From: Lachnospiraceae bacterium
GTDB taxonomy: Bacteria; Bacillota; Clostridia; Lachnospirales; Lachnospiraceae
DNA length: 64,000 nucleotides
Assembly: GCA_910575035.1 (NCBI GenBank)
Contig: CAJTDL010000003.1
Coordinates: forward strand, 62,001 to 126,000
Reading direction: 5' to 3'
Shown: positions 54,290 to 63,796 of the stretch, one piece after another
How the letters are laid out: every line of letters starts with the position of its first letter
Numbering within the stretch: position 1 is the stretch's first letter
Position numbers and translations under genes: made by a program
Notes under the pieces: model-generated
The model's database searches: none
The model's input: the letters and a program-made list of their open reading frames with translations, nothing else
What the model was told of the DNA's origin: nothing

Positions 54290-55921
54290 TCATGCATTTC
54301 TCAAAATAACGTCTATGACGCGGTCTGTCCCCTTTGCCAAATTGTTTTTCAGCATTAATTCCTGCATTTCTTTTCGGATCTGCGGTGTATGCACCAGCCA
54401 TTGAAAGGTCGATAGGATGGTGTCTTCTGATACCAAAGACCCTAGCCCTAAATTCAAAAAGCCGTGCTCCATCTGCGCAAAATCATGCATCTGCTCCCTC
54501 TCATTCTGTGCCAGTACAATGGCTGGGACTCCCATAGCCGCCAATTCAAAAACCGTACGCCCTTGAGAGGTGAATGCCAAATCTGCCTGAGCCATATACT
54601 CTGCAACATTGGACACATCGCGATGCACATAGATCTGCTCCTCTTCCTGAGTCGCAACAATATTCTCATCCAAATGATATCCGCTGCCTGTAATAAAATG
54701 AATCTCCATCCCAGGATTTTCCAGCCTCAGCTCCTTAGAAAGCTGATAAACCTTCTTTGTCAAATCCAAAGGATCTGTCCCTCCAAACATTACCAGCACA
54801 TAGTTGACCTGTTCCGAAAAAGGCTTTGGCGTTTGGATCAGAAATTCATCCCGCAGGCAGGCATATTCCGCTCCTACATAATGGTTTGGGTTAGGGCAAT
54901 TCACAGGGTATAGGGCATTTATAACAGCATCTGCATAGAGGGCGCCCTCTCCCAGATCCTCAATGGTAACCACTTTTTTTGCCAGTGACTTTAATGCCCA
55001 TATATGTTCTTTTGTAGTATTTAAGCAGTCATTCACCACAATATCCGGCTGAAAAGCTTTCAAAAAACGGTAGAAATCTTCTTCTTTTTCAATTACATGC
55101 ACAGGCAAAAAACTGCCCTTTAGCTTTTCATATCCTTCCGGATATTTTTTGTTTGTGACGAACATGATATCGTGCCCTGTCAATCGGTAGGCTAATGTCA
55201 GGCAATGGTAAATATGACCCATGCCAAGGGCTCTGTGGCCATCTGCGCGAAATACAATTCTTTTTTTTCGAAGCTCCTGTTCACAGGCCACCCAATCTTG
55301 TATGGTATCAATGTCGATTGCTTCGGTGCCATTAATCTCATATACGGAAATCTGATCCCCTATACGGTTATTTGCTGTGAGAAACTCCCGTTTTGTAATA
55401 TGAAATGCTCCTGCTTCCACATAGTCAGGCGGAAGCTGCTGGCGGTTGACCCTCTCCTTATAATGAGGAAAAAAACCATCTTTCCCTTTCCCCCAGGACA
55501 AGTGCGCCTGGTTTGTCACGCTGATATAAGTATCCTTATTATCCTTCCTAAATTCCTCTAGGGCCTGGCATAGGGTTTGGCTCTTCAACAGAGGCGAGGT
55601 GGCTTGAAGAGTCACCACAATGTCATAGGCATGCCCTCTTTTCTGCTCCATTTGCAAAACGGCGTCATGAATAACCGGATCCAAGGTCACATGATCTTCT
55701 GCCAATTTCGGACTGCGGACAATGACTTCTACGCCATATATTTTTGCAATCGCCATAACCTCCGCATCATCCGTCGTCACCACAATGTCCGTAATCATTT
55801 TGCAGGATTTGGCATTTTGCAGCGCATAGGCAATGAGAGGCTTGCCATGCATCAAACGTACATTTTTCCGGGGAATGCCTTTGGAGCCTGCCCGGGCTGG
55901 AATCACTGCAAGTATATCCAT
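54290..55921 (-). CDS. Cytidylyltransferase-PseG fusion (CMP-nonulosonate synthetase plus UDP-sugar hydrolase)
   Basis: 543 aa from MDILAVIPA (GGAGG 8 nt upstream). Residues 1-225 form an acylneuraminate cytidylyltransferase (PARAGSKGIPRKN, TLQATSPLL, EAIDIDT). From about 228 on is a PseG-like domain (RADGHRALGMGHIYHCLTLA, MFGGTDPLDLT, SQGRTVFELAAMG) that removes UDP from the trideoxy sugar in pseudaminic acid synthesis. Both steps flank the NeuB reaction, so one protein brings the first and last reactions together. Whether it makes Pse or Leg is open. Confidence 0.92.
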   Translation of the reverse strand: MDILAVIPARAGSKGIPRKNVRLMHGKPLIAYALQNAKSCKMITDIVVTTDDAEVMAIAKIYGVEVIVRSPKLAEDHVTLDPVIHDAVLQMEQKRGHAYDIVVTLQATSPLLKSQTLCQALEEFRKDNKDTYISVTNQAHLSWGKGKDGFFPHYKERVNRQQLPPDYVEAGAFHITKREFLTANNRIGDQISVYEINGTEAIDIDTIQDWVACEQELRKKRIVFRADGHRALGMGHIYHCLTLAYRLTGHDIMFVTNKKYPEGYEKLKGSFLPVHVIEKEEDFYRFLKAFQPDIVVNDCLNTTKEHIWALKSLAKKVVTIEDLGEGALYADAVINALYPVNCPNPNHYVGAEYACLRDEFLIQTPKPFSEQVNYVLVMFGGTDPLDLTKKVYQLSKELRLENPGMEIHFITGSGYHLDENIVATQEEEQIYVHRDVSNVAEYMAQADLAFTSQGRTVFELAAMGVPAIVLAQNEREQMHDFAQMEHGFLNLGLGSLVSEDTILSTFQWLVHTPQIRKEMQELMLKNNLAKGTDRVIDVILRNA

Positions 55922-55945
55922 CTTTAGCACCTCCATTGATCAATC

Positions 55946-57130
55946 TCAAATTGCGAATAGTACATAATCACATGGCCATATACATCCATGTCCATAAAAA
56001 CGCAAATAAAATTTATAATCGTCCCGTATACTGTTTATCAAATTAGGAATCTCAAAAATGTCTCCTGGCAGATGATAAGAAGAGACTAATAATTTTGGCT
56101 TTTCTTCTCTGATATGTGAAGAAGCCCCTTTTATCGCATCTTTTTCAGCGCCTTCAATATCCATTTTTATAACGCTGATGGGCTCGCAAATGTCATGATC
56201 CAATGTAACTGTTTCTACCTCTGCATCGCCAGATTCCAGCAGCTTATTCCCTGCTGGATGGTTTCCATCATTCACAAACATTTTTCCGTTTTTACTGCCA
56301 ACCCCTTTATGCTTTAAGATGATATTGGCATAATCTGAAACATTCTTTTCCAAGGCCTGGAATGTGCTTGGCGTGATCTCATAAGCATATATCCTTTTAT
56401 AGCGCCCATATGCAAGAATATAATCCTGAATGGAATCTCCTGTATATGCCCCTAAATCTACAATCGTATCATCTTTGCCGCATAAAAGAATATCTAAGTC
56501 GTAATAGGCTGGAAAAACGGTCTCGCATAGGGCATGAAGTTTCTTTATATCGAACTCGAACCAATATCGGATAATCCCATTCAGCGCTGCTTTCGACCGA
56601 TAATCTGCTAAATGCTCATAGAGCCATCTGTAATTCTCAACCTCTGCGGCCATCGTTTCGATATGCTGATGGATTAAAGAATAATCATCTTTCGTAAAAT
56701 CAATTTTATGCTGCAAAAATGTATACCTATATGGCAAGGATAGGTATTCGATCCGTTGCCCTTCAGGCAGGCTTAAAAACTTCTGGACTACGGATTGCCC
56801 AATGGTATTGATATCTACATATTTGAAATATTCATATAGGTCCCAAAACTCAATATCCACAAATTTTCCCGTCCGGCGCTGCAAAGATTGTTCCCAAATG
56901 GATATAATCTTTGCATTTTCCGCTAAATAAGCAAAATATTCTTTCTCCTCATTCAGACAGTAATCTTTCTGGAATTTCAGCTTTTCAGCATGGTAGAGCC
57001 GGCTGTTGATTTCTGCCGCTGCCATCTGCACATTTCTGATATCTTCCAAGGCCGCCCGTTTTGATTCCATTGCTTTTATAATCGTTTTTATGCTATTTAC
57101 CACTGATTTTATCTGTTCCAATTCCTGCAT
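55946..57130 (-). CDS. FkbM-family methyltransferase with long helical N-terminus
   Basis: 394 aa from MQELEQIKS (AAGGG 9 nt upstream). An N-terminal region of about 215 residues, largely helical, precedes the SAM-binding DTIVDLGAYTGDSIQDYI and the FkbM core with VIKMDIEGAEKDAIKGA. Methylation of a glycan sugar is likely. It overlaps the 3' end of the upstream glycosyltransferase gene by 38 nt. Confidence 0.85.
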   Translation of the reverse strand: MQELEQIKSVVNSIKTIIKAMESKRAALEDIRNVQMAAAEINSRLYHAEKLKFQKDYCLNEEKEYFAYLAENAKIISIWEQSLQRRTGKFVDIEFWDLYEYFKYVDINTIGQSVVQKFLSLPEGQRIEYLSLPYRYTFLQHKIDFTKDDYSLIHQHIETMAAEVENYRWLYEHLADYRSKAALNGIIRYWFEFDIKKLHALCETVFPAYYDLDILLCGKDDTIVDLGAYTGDSIQDYILAYGRYKRIYAYEITPSTFQALEKNVSDYANIILKHKGVGSKNGKMFVNDGNHPAGNKLLESGDAEVETVTLDHDICEPISVIKMDIEGAEKDAIKGASSHIREEKPKLLVSSYHLPGDIFEIPNLINSIRDDYKFYLRFYGHGCIWPCDYVLFAI

Positions 57131-58694
57131 CTGTTTCTTCCCTTCTAATGGCCTCCTGCATAATCCTGACAAATTCCGTTTCTGTGTCAAGAAGTATTTT
57201 TGCCCTTTTTACGGCTTTCTCTGACATTTCCCTGTAATATTCCTTATCATTATAGTATTTCAGGATTTTCCCTTGCATTTCCTTATAATCTTCTACGCAA
57301 AAGTCTTTCCCTGCATTCACTGACACGTCGCCATAATCCACGGTAACGACAGGAATGCCTTTATACATTGCTTCCACACAGGAAGTTCCGCCGCCTTTCC
57401 TTATGGGATTCACATAAAGGTCACAAAGTTCCAAGCGCGATAAAATGTCCTGGCAGAAGCCAAGATAGGCAGACTTTTTTTCCAAATGCGGGAATTTATG
57501 TATGCGCCTGGAATAACTATCAAAGACTCCTAAAAATCCGATAAACATATCTGCCTGAACAATCTCTTCCAGCATCCTTAAAAATGCGTCTGTTACTTCC
57601 GAATCCAATCTTGCTCCGACGACAATCACTAAAAAATCCTGCTTTGGAACCTCTAATGCCTCTCTTGTAATATGCTCTTCCTGGGATTTTAAGCTGGAAG
57701 TGAATATGCCTTCTATTACATTTTGCTCTGTAAACCCCATTTGGCGCAAGATATGGATATCTTCTGAATGAAGCTTTCTTCCAAGGGTTTGATACTTTGC
57801 ATTTGTGATTGCCAGTTCGGAAGGGACTGTCCCCACTGTGATCGTTGGCACCATTTTCCCAATCAGGCTGCCAAACACGCCGCATCCGCCGATCAAAACA
57901 GCCCATGATGGAGCCAATTCCCGAACCGCCTCTACTAACGCATCCATCACCCCCAGATCCGGCATGATGTTTTCGCATTGGAAATAAGGTATTGGAACCC
58001 CTTTCCACCATTGCTCTTTCTCTGATGATTTTGAAGGGTCATAGGTAGCTTCCACACATTCATAAAACGGGATTCCCCCTATGCCGCTCAGCAACTCCGC
58101 TGTGTTAAGCAATAATACATCCCTCCCCATCTTTGTCATCAACGTTTTGCATCTATCCAAAGCTGTTTTGGTGGGGCCATGCCTTACAAACAAAAATTGT
58201 TCTGTAATAACTAATATTTGCTCTTTTCTGCTATCGAACGGAATTTCTTCTAATGGTGTGTGTAATTGTTCTGCAAATTGGCTCACGATTTCTGTATAGA
58301 AGCTCCACAACTCTATTTTATTCTGCATACAATCCAATTGCCTATATCGAAAGAACAGGGAGTATAACTGGCTGTACAGAAAAAATTGGGTATTCGGTGA
58401 GAAAGAATCCCGATGCCCTCTTATATATTTGATAAATTCTTCAAAAACCTTTGATTCTTTTTCTATGCCCAATAGCACAGAATACCACCAGACTGCTGCA
58501 TGGGGGGATTCGTAGGGAATTTCATCTTTCAATAAGCTTAAGATGGTTCTGCGCACTTCCTCCCATAGATCCCTTGTTTTTTTTACGACATTGATGCCAG
58601 CCTGAATTGCCGATTCCGGGAGGTAATCCTTATATACTATTTTTTCGTTCTGCATTACCCTTCGCGCCTGTGCTACTTCATTTCCAAATTCCAT
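57093..58694 (-). CDS. Glycosyltransferase (GT4-like C-terminus), paralogue of the gene at 59856
   Basis: 533 aa from MEFGNEVAQ (GGAGA 7 nt upstream). The N-terminal half is a helical region without a recognised family; the C-terminal part has GT-B features (VIVVGARLDSEVTDAFLRMLEEI and YVNPIRKGGGTSCVEAMYKGIPVVTVD). The same layout and several matching segments occur in the gene at 59856, so the two arose by duplication. Transfer of sugars to flagellin or to the first flagellin sugar is likely. Confidence 0.85.
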   Translation of the reverse strand: MEFGNEVAQARRVMQNEKIVYKDYLPESAIQAGINVVKKTRDLWEEVRRTILSLLKDEIPYESPHAAVWWYSVLLGIEKESKVFEEFIKYIRGHRDSFSPNTQFFLYSQLYSLFFRYRQLDCMQNKIELWSFYTEIVSQFAEQLHTPLEEIPFDSRKEQILVITEQFLFVRHGPTKTALDRCKTLMTKMGRDVLLLNTAELLSGIGGIPFYECVEATYDPSKSSEKEQWWKGVPIPYFQCENIMPDLGVMDALVEAVRELAPSWAVLIGGCGVFGSLIGKMVPTITVGTVPSELAITNAKYQTLGRKLHSEDIHILRQMGFTEQNVIEGIFTSSLKSQEEHITREALEVPKQDFLVIVVGARLDSEVTDAFLRMLEEIVQADMFIGFLGVFDSYSRRIHKFPHLEKKSAYLGFCQDILSRLELCDLYVNPIRKGGGTSCVEAMYKGIPVVTVDYGDVSVNAGKDFCVEDYKEMQGKILKYYNDKEYYREMSEKAVKRAKILLDTETEFVRIMQEAIRREETDAGIGTDKISGK

Positions 58695-58723
58695 TTTATT
58701 TTCTCCATTATCAGTATTTCGAC

Positions 58724-59866
58724 TTATAGGATGCTGCCTGATGTCATGCATTCGTTCCTTATAATCGAAGCTATTTTATCAATCGCCTGGTACGACAGTT
58801 CCGGAAACAACGGAAGGACAAGAATATTCTTCCCAACATAACGCGCATTTCCCAAGGGGATATCCCTATATCTATTTTGAAAGCATTCTGCGTCTGCTGT
58901 AATAGGATAAAAATATTTTCTGGCATAAACGCGAATTTGGCGCAGCTTATCATAGATGCGGTCTCTTATCCCTTTTCCTAAAATCTCCGGCTGAAATAAT
59001 ACAGGGAAATACCCATAAGAATATTTTATATGTTCCATATTAAGCGCCGGCATGACGAGGCCTTCAATCTCACATAACTGTTTTTTATAATGCAAAAACC
59101 TCTTTTTACGTTCCTCTATGTTTCTTTCGATATAAATGAGGTTGCACAATCCCATAGCTGCTGAAAATTCATTCATTTTCCCATTCAGGCCCACTTCTGA
59201 AATAACCTCTTCTGAAAAGATTCCAAAATTTTTCAGGCCATAGAGCTTGCGGTATAAATTACGGTCGGAAAACGTGGCCGCCCCTCCTTCTATGGTATGA
59301 AATACTTTCGTTGCATGGAAGCTAAAAATGGACACATCCCCATAATTCCCAACTCCTATCCCATCTATTTCTTCCCCAAATGCATGGGCAGCATCATATA
59401 TGACGCGCAGATTATGCTTTTTTGCAATCTCAGAAATCTTATGGACATTGCATAGATTCCCATATATATGCACAGGGAGTATGGCCACTGTTTTCTGCGT
59501 GATTAATTCCTCTATCCTTTCTTCATCCATCGTATAATCTTCCAATTTGATATCGCAAAACACTGGCGATAATTGATTCCTTATAATCGCATGGGTAGTG
59601 GAAATAAACGTGTATGGGGTTGTAATCACTTCCCCGCCTGAGGGAAAATCCATTGCCTGAATGGCCATCTCCAGGGACATATGCCCATTAACCATTAAAG
59701 AAACGCATTCCACGCCAAGGTACTCCCTTAGTTCCTGCTCGAACCTTTGATGGTACCTTCCCATATTCGTCAGGCAGCGGCTCTCCCACAATGGTTGGAT
59801 CATATCCATATATTCCTCAAAGGGCGGCATTGCAGAACGGGTCACCATAATATTTTCAGCCTTCAT
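58724..59866 (-). CDS. DegT/DnrJ/EryC1-type sugar aminotransferase
   Basis: 380 aa from MKAENIMVTR (GGGGG before it, overlapping the previous stop by 11 nt). PLP-dependent enzyme that puts an amino group on a keto-deoxy sugar. The PLP lysine is in SFHATKVFHTIEGG, preceded by VIYDAAHAFG, and substrate-domain segments are intact. In nonulosonate pathways this is the PseC/LegC step. Substrate cannot be told; no dehydratase (PseB) is encoded in the window. Confidence 0.92.
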   Translation of the reverse strand: MKAENIMVTRSAMPPFEEYMDMIQPLWESRCLTNMGRYHQRFEQELREYLGVECVSLMVNGHMSLEMAIQAMDFPSGGEVITTPYTFISTTHAIIRNQLSPVFCDIKLEDYTMDEERIEELITQKTVAILPVHIYGNLCNVHKISEIAKKHNLRVIYDAAHAFGEEIDGIGVGNYGDVSIFSFHATKVFHTIEGGAATFSDRNLYRKLYGLKNFGIFSEEVISEVGLNGKMNEFSAAMGLCNLIYIERNIEERKKRFLHYKKQLCEIEGLVMPALNMEHIKYSYGYFPVLFQPEILGKGIRDRIYDKLRQIRVYARKYFYPITADAECFQNRYRDIPLGNARYVGKNILVLPLFPELSYQAIDKIASIIRNECMTSGSIL

Positions 59867-61463
59867 GCGCTGCCCCCTTTTCCATTGCCATTGTAAAATC
59901 CTGAATCTGCCTGCAAAACCCTTGAAAGTTCTCCAAACTGTCAATATTGCGGTTTTTTTGGGCTTTCTCCATAATCAAAGAGCTCTGCCTTTCGTAAAAT
60001 GCATTGTCCGTAAAATATTTCCATACAAGCGATGGCATTTCCTCCACTGTCTCACAGACAAACTCTTTCCCTGCCTCTGACTCCACATCACAATCATCCA
60101 AAGTGATGACAGGGACTCCTGCCATAGAAGCCCAGGTTGCGCCCGTTCCGCTCCCTTGCCTGGGTGGGTTTAGGAATAGATCCGCTGCTGCGATCACTTC
60201 GGAATAATCCCTTCTAAACCCAAAGAAAATAGTCTGGCTTTTATAGTCTGTATTTTCCATTTTTCTTTGCAGCTTCTCGCACTTTCCCAGAAATGCAATC
60301 CTGATTTTTCTGCTCAATTTTACAATATGCCCTAATATTTCCTGGAATGTATCTGTCACATCATCATCCAACCGATTGCCATATATTAAAATGAAAAACA
60401 CTTCATCCGGTATGTTTAATTTCTGTCGATAAGCGCGTTTCCCTTCGTTTTTATCGAAAAAGCGAAGCTCTCCAATATTGTCATGCATCACATCCATGAC
60501 AATTTGACCCTCTTCTAAACATTCCTGAAATATTTGATCCTCTTCCGGGGAATAGTAAAAATATCTAGCAATGATAGGGGCGTTAGTTATAGGCGCCATC
60601 TTTGTGCATCCCATAGTCACGACGGTTGTAAAATCCTGGCACAATCCTGCCAGAATGGTTTCCTCTCCTAATTCCAATACAAATTCAGGCTGTTGGTCAT
60701 AGATCAATCCAACGGCTTTTTTCAGTTCCAACAGATAGCTGTCAGGACTCAGACGTAAATTATATCCAAAAATCTGTGTTTTCTCATCCTGCGGTTTCTG
60801 TTTGGCAAGCGTAAAATACCCTGTTTCTGTAACTAAATTACGCCACCCCAGCGGTTCGTACCAAAAAATATGTTCTGTATCTGTTTTGCCTGGATGGAAA
60901 CAGAGATAAACCCTTACTTCATAGCCAAGCTCTGTAAAGTATCTATAAATGCTTTCCATTTTCCTGGTCGGAGCATGGGAAATTGTTAAAATTTGGCTCA
61001 TCACAATAATGACGGTTTTCTTTCGGAGTGCCCAAGGGTGTTTCATTCCATTCCATGAAATCATGCCTTTAATTTCTTGCAAAATACTATGGTAAACCTC
61101 TAATTTCCTTTTGTGCCCATTTACCTTATTTTCAAAAGGGGGCATACGGAACAGCCTGCCTTGCAGCTGGTACATTCCCCCAATACGCTCCCATAACGGA
61201 ACATTTTTGGAACACAGCATTTTTTCGATGTAACATACAGCCAAATCTTCTTGAAGCTCTACCATAAGTGTTGACATCAAATAAAAATAAGCCCTATAAT
61301 CTTCCTTCAATAAGTCTGCAAGCAGTTTCAGGCTTTCTGCCTTTTCTTCCATGGACAATTTTCGATAGGAATCCGCCATGCTTTGAACCGTATTGGTTTC
61401 ATATTTCCCCAATAAATTAATCTGTCCAATCATCTCATTGACATAACTCAGAAAAGCCCTCAT
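59856..61463 (-). CDS. Glycosyltransferase of the flagellar glycan island (paralogue of 57093 gene)
   Basis: 535 aa. N-terminal helical half, then GT-B C-terminus with IYGNRLDDDVTDTFQEIL and DLFLNPPRQGSGTGATWASMAGVPVITLD. It resembles the gene at 57093. First glycosyltransferase after Maf, so it probably extends or starts the chain on flagellin. The ATG at 61463 has weak GGAGGG-type signals near the maf 3' end. Confidence 0.83.
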   Translation of the reverse strand: MRAFLSYVNEMIGQINLLGKYETNTVQSMADSYRKLSMEEKAESLKLLADLLKEDYRAYFYLMSTLMVELQEDLAVCYIEKMLCSKNVPLWERIGGMYQLQGRLFRMPPFENKVNGHKRKLEVYHSILQEIKGMISWNGMKHPWALRKKTVIIVMSQILTISHAPTRKMESIYRYFTELGYEVRVYLCFHPGKTDTEHIFWYEPLGWRNLVTETGYFTLAKQKPQDEKTQIFGYNLRLSPDSYLLELKKAVGLIYDQQPEFVLELGEETILAGLCQDFTTVVTMGCTKMAPITNAPIIARYFYYSPEEDQIFQECLEEGQIVMDVMHDNIGELRFFDKNEGKRAYRQKLNIPDEVFFILIYGNRLDDDVTDTFQEILGHIVKLSRKIRIAFLGKCEKLQRKMENTDYKSQTIFFGFRRDYSEVIAAADLFLNPPRQGSGTGATWASMAGVPVITLDDCDVESEAGKEFVCETVEEMPSLVWKYFTDNAFYERQSSLIMEKAQKNRNIDSLENFQGFCRQIQDFTMAMEKGAAHEG

Positions 61464-61493
61464 GCCATATTTCCCTCCATATCATTTGCCGTT

Positions 61494-63350
61494 CTAATGC
61501 GACCCAAAGATATTCCTTGCATATTCCTCAAATAATATAGCCATGTCTTTCACACAACCGGAATATAGAATCCCTTTACGCGCAATCTCTTTCCCTTCCT
61601 CTTCCACCGTGCCTTCATACATAAACTGCTCTTCCCGCAAAATATACTGTGCGTCTACCATAGTGGCATCTATTAATTGGTAGATGGCATTATCCTGCAT
61701 TTTTTGAATACAACGCTTTATCTTTTTAAGCAACGAAAGAAAATCGTTTCTATCGACAGGATCTCCGCTGGAAATTGCCTCTAACTTATGATACAATCTT
61801 TCTGCCTTTTTTGCATCTTTTGCTAATTTTTGAAATTGATCAGGGATCTCCGCCAGTTTTTCCTTAGCCCACTCCCGATCCTCCTCATCCAGCATGGGAG
61901 GCATATCTCCAAGGCGCTTTTGAATATCCACCTCTTTTGTGCACTCTTGGGCAATCGCATCTTTTAAGGACATTACCTCTGTGCAAGGGACTCTTGCCCC
62001 CCCTTCTGTGGCATTGATCACCCGAAAGTTTTCATTTATTTCTTGAATAGCGCTGATATGGCGGCTATACCAATCCAAATACACTTTTAATATCTCAGTG
62101 GTCGGCACGCTTTCCTCTTCATTTCCCTCTACCCATATATACTTCCTGTCATTCTCTGTTTCGATTACATCTGCAAAGGTTCCGTCTGCATGGGACTTTT
62201 TTCCTGTATAGGCCAGATCCTGCCCTACCAGGATAATCCGCTCCAGGCCAATTTTATGCAGAAGGGAAAATGCATTGTTGGCAACAGATCCGCCAGACTC
62301 CAATCCTCCCCATTGCCTCGTTGACCTTAATAAGATCGTGTCGGCAAAAGTAAAGCCTTCATTAAAAAAGAACTTCATCCCTGTATGGTAATCCAATATC
62401 TCACTGGCCGCATTTAAAGTTGTGACTAACGGGATTTCCTTTGCATCTTCCCGTTCCACTAAATGCAGCGGCTTTTTCCCATCCACAATCATAAACATAT
62501 CCGGCTTAATCCCTGCATCCAGCAATGGCTTAATCGCCGTATCCACAGCCACTATAAAGGCTCTGCCCTTTGCATGCGCCAATTCTTTTATATTCTTATT
62601 TAAAGATGGCCCGGCAGCCACCACAATCCCTGGTATATCCCTTGGAATGACATCCACTAATTGCGTTGTTTTATATGCGTTGCAAAGATACTTGGCGTTT
62701 GAAAGGATATTTTTTACAAGGACGGATGAAAAGAGCCGTTTTGTATTGTATTGGAGCAATTCATCCTTTGCGCAGCTGCGGATAGTCTTTAAAAATTTTA
62801 CGGATTCTTCCGGAAACAACACATCATAATTTGGCAAAATAAAGCTTATAGCATCCGATAGTTTTTCATATGACAAAATTTTTCTTAGAATCGGGTCCAT
62901 AGCCTTCCCATCTATGCCATCCAATCCATCAACAAAAAATAAAAGGAAATGCTTTTCCATATATTTTTTCAAAGAAAAAATTTCAAGAAATTTTAGAAAA
63001 ACAGAAAAAGAAGGTTCATAAATAATAATGGTAAGCTTATTTTCTGCATTTTGCGCTAACTCTTCCAAATAAGCAGGATTCCCAGCCCCCATGATAAATA
63101 CCGGCGTATTCACAGGGAGTTTCTTATGCATTTTACTCCATATCTGTGCCGCTTCTCGGGTATCTCGCTTTCCATTTAAATAGCAAATACGGCCTTCTTT
63201 TTTTACCTTTAAAATAATTTCTCCATTATATGCCTTTTCCTCTGTCACATTAACCCTTGGATCATGGACTTTCTTTACGTCTTCAATCAAAGCATCCATT
63301 TGTGGATAAGCTTCCGACAGCGCCTTTAAATTTTCCTCATATTGTGTCAT
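61494..63350 (-). CDS. Motility accessory factor (Maf-type) glycosyltransferase
   Basis: 618 aa, the usual length. The MAF_flag10/DUF115 core is recognised by the FIMGAGNPAYLEEL segment, the GIVVAAGPSLNKNIKEL motif and the GGSVANNAFSLLHKIGLERIILVGQDLAY stretch. Maf enzymes transfer nonulosonic acids to flagellin Ser or Thr. It follows the flagellin gene and the small helical gene at 63337, so CMP-nonulosonate made by the enzymes downstream is used here. Confidence 0.92.
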   Translation of the reverse strand: MTQYEENLKALSEAYPQMDALIEDVKKVHDPRVNVTEEKAYNGEIILKVKKEGRICYLNGKRDTREAAQIWSKMHKKLPVNTPVFIMGAGNPAYLEELAQNAENKLTIIIYEPSFSVFLKFLEIFSLKKYMEKHFLLFFVDGLDGIDGKAMDPILRKILSYEKLSDAISFILPNYDVLFPEESVKFLKTIRSCAKDELLQYNTKRLFSSVLVKNILSNAKYLCNAYKTTQLVDVIPRDIPGIVVAAGPSLNKNIKELAHAKGRAFIVAVDTAIKPLLDAGIKPDMFMIVDGKKPLHLVEREDAKEIPLVTTLNAASEILDYHTGMKFFFNEGFTFADTILLRSTRQWGGLESGGSVANNAFSLLHKIGLERIILVGQDLAYTGKKSHADGTFADVIETENDRKYIWVEGNEEESVPTTEILKVYLDWYSRHISAIQEINENFRVINATEGGARVPCTEVMSLKDAIAQECTKEVDIQKRLGDMPPMLDEEDREWAKEKLAEIPDQFQKLAKDAKKAERLYHKLEAISSGDPVDRNDFLSLLKKIKRCIQKMQDNAIYQLIDATMVDAQYILREEQFMYEGTVEEEGKEIARKGILYSGCVKDMAILFEEYARNIFGSH

Positions 63351-63684
63351 TTTCCTCCTCCTCTTGATGGACGCCTACAAACAATTCCAAATACTCCAAC
63401 AGGCCATGCGCGATTGCGTCCTGCAGGAGCACTTGGTCCTCCTGCTCCAGGGAAATTACGATATCATTCAAAATGCAAAGCAAGTTCTGGCACATATCCT
63501 GATAGGTTCCACCTTCCAGCCCAGAGCGATTTTCCTTTAAAAACCAAAGCGCAAATTCCTGTATTTGCGGAATCAATCCTTTCACTAAGACAATATTTTT
63601 CCGTTCCTGGTAAATCAGAAAACCTGCAGATATCCTTACTAGTTCCTGATACAAACACTGCATTTTTGTTTCCATATTTTTCAA
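63337..63684 (-). CDS. Small helical protein between flagellin and Maf
   Basis: 115 aa. Mostly alpha-helical and acidic at its end (EEEENDT). I did not recognise a family; position and size recall flagellar chaperones of the FliS/FliT kind, without a clear motif. The start is a TTG with AGGAG 5 nt upstream; the in-frame ATG is too far from the ribosome site. It overlaps the maf start by 14 nt. Confidence 0.6.
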   Translation of the reverse strand: MKNMETKMQCLYQELVRISAGFLIYQERKNIVLVKGLIPQIQEFALWFLKENRSGLEGGTYQDMCQNLLCILNDIVISLEQEDQVLLQDAIAHGLLEYLELFVGVHQEEEENDTI

Positions 63685-63730
63685 TTACTCTCCTTAAAAT
63701 AAACCCAAGGCACATTTTCAGTCATTTTAA

Positions 63731-63761
63731 ATCAGGGAGCCGGCGATACCAGCTCCCTGAT
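63731..63761. terminator. Hairpin after the flagellin gene
   Basis: ATCAGGGAGC (63731-63740) pairs with GCTCCCTGAT (63752-63761). On the plus strand it is followed by seven T residues; in the flagellin direction only TTTAAAA follows. It may therefore stop the flagellin mRNA weakly, allowing read-through into the glycan genes. Confidence 0.55.
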
Positions 63762-63796
63762 ATTTTTTTGTTAAAGCGATTCCGCCTCCAAAAAGC

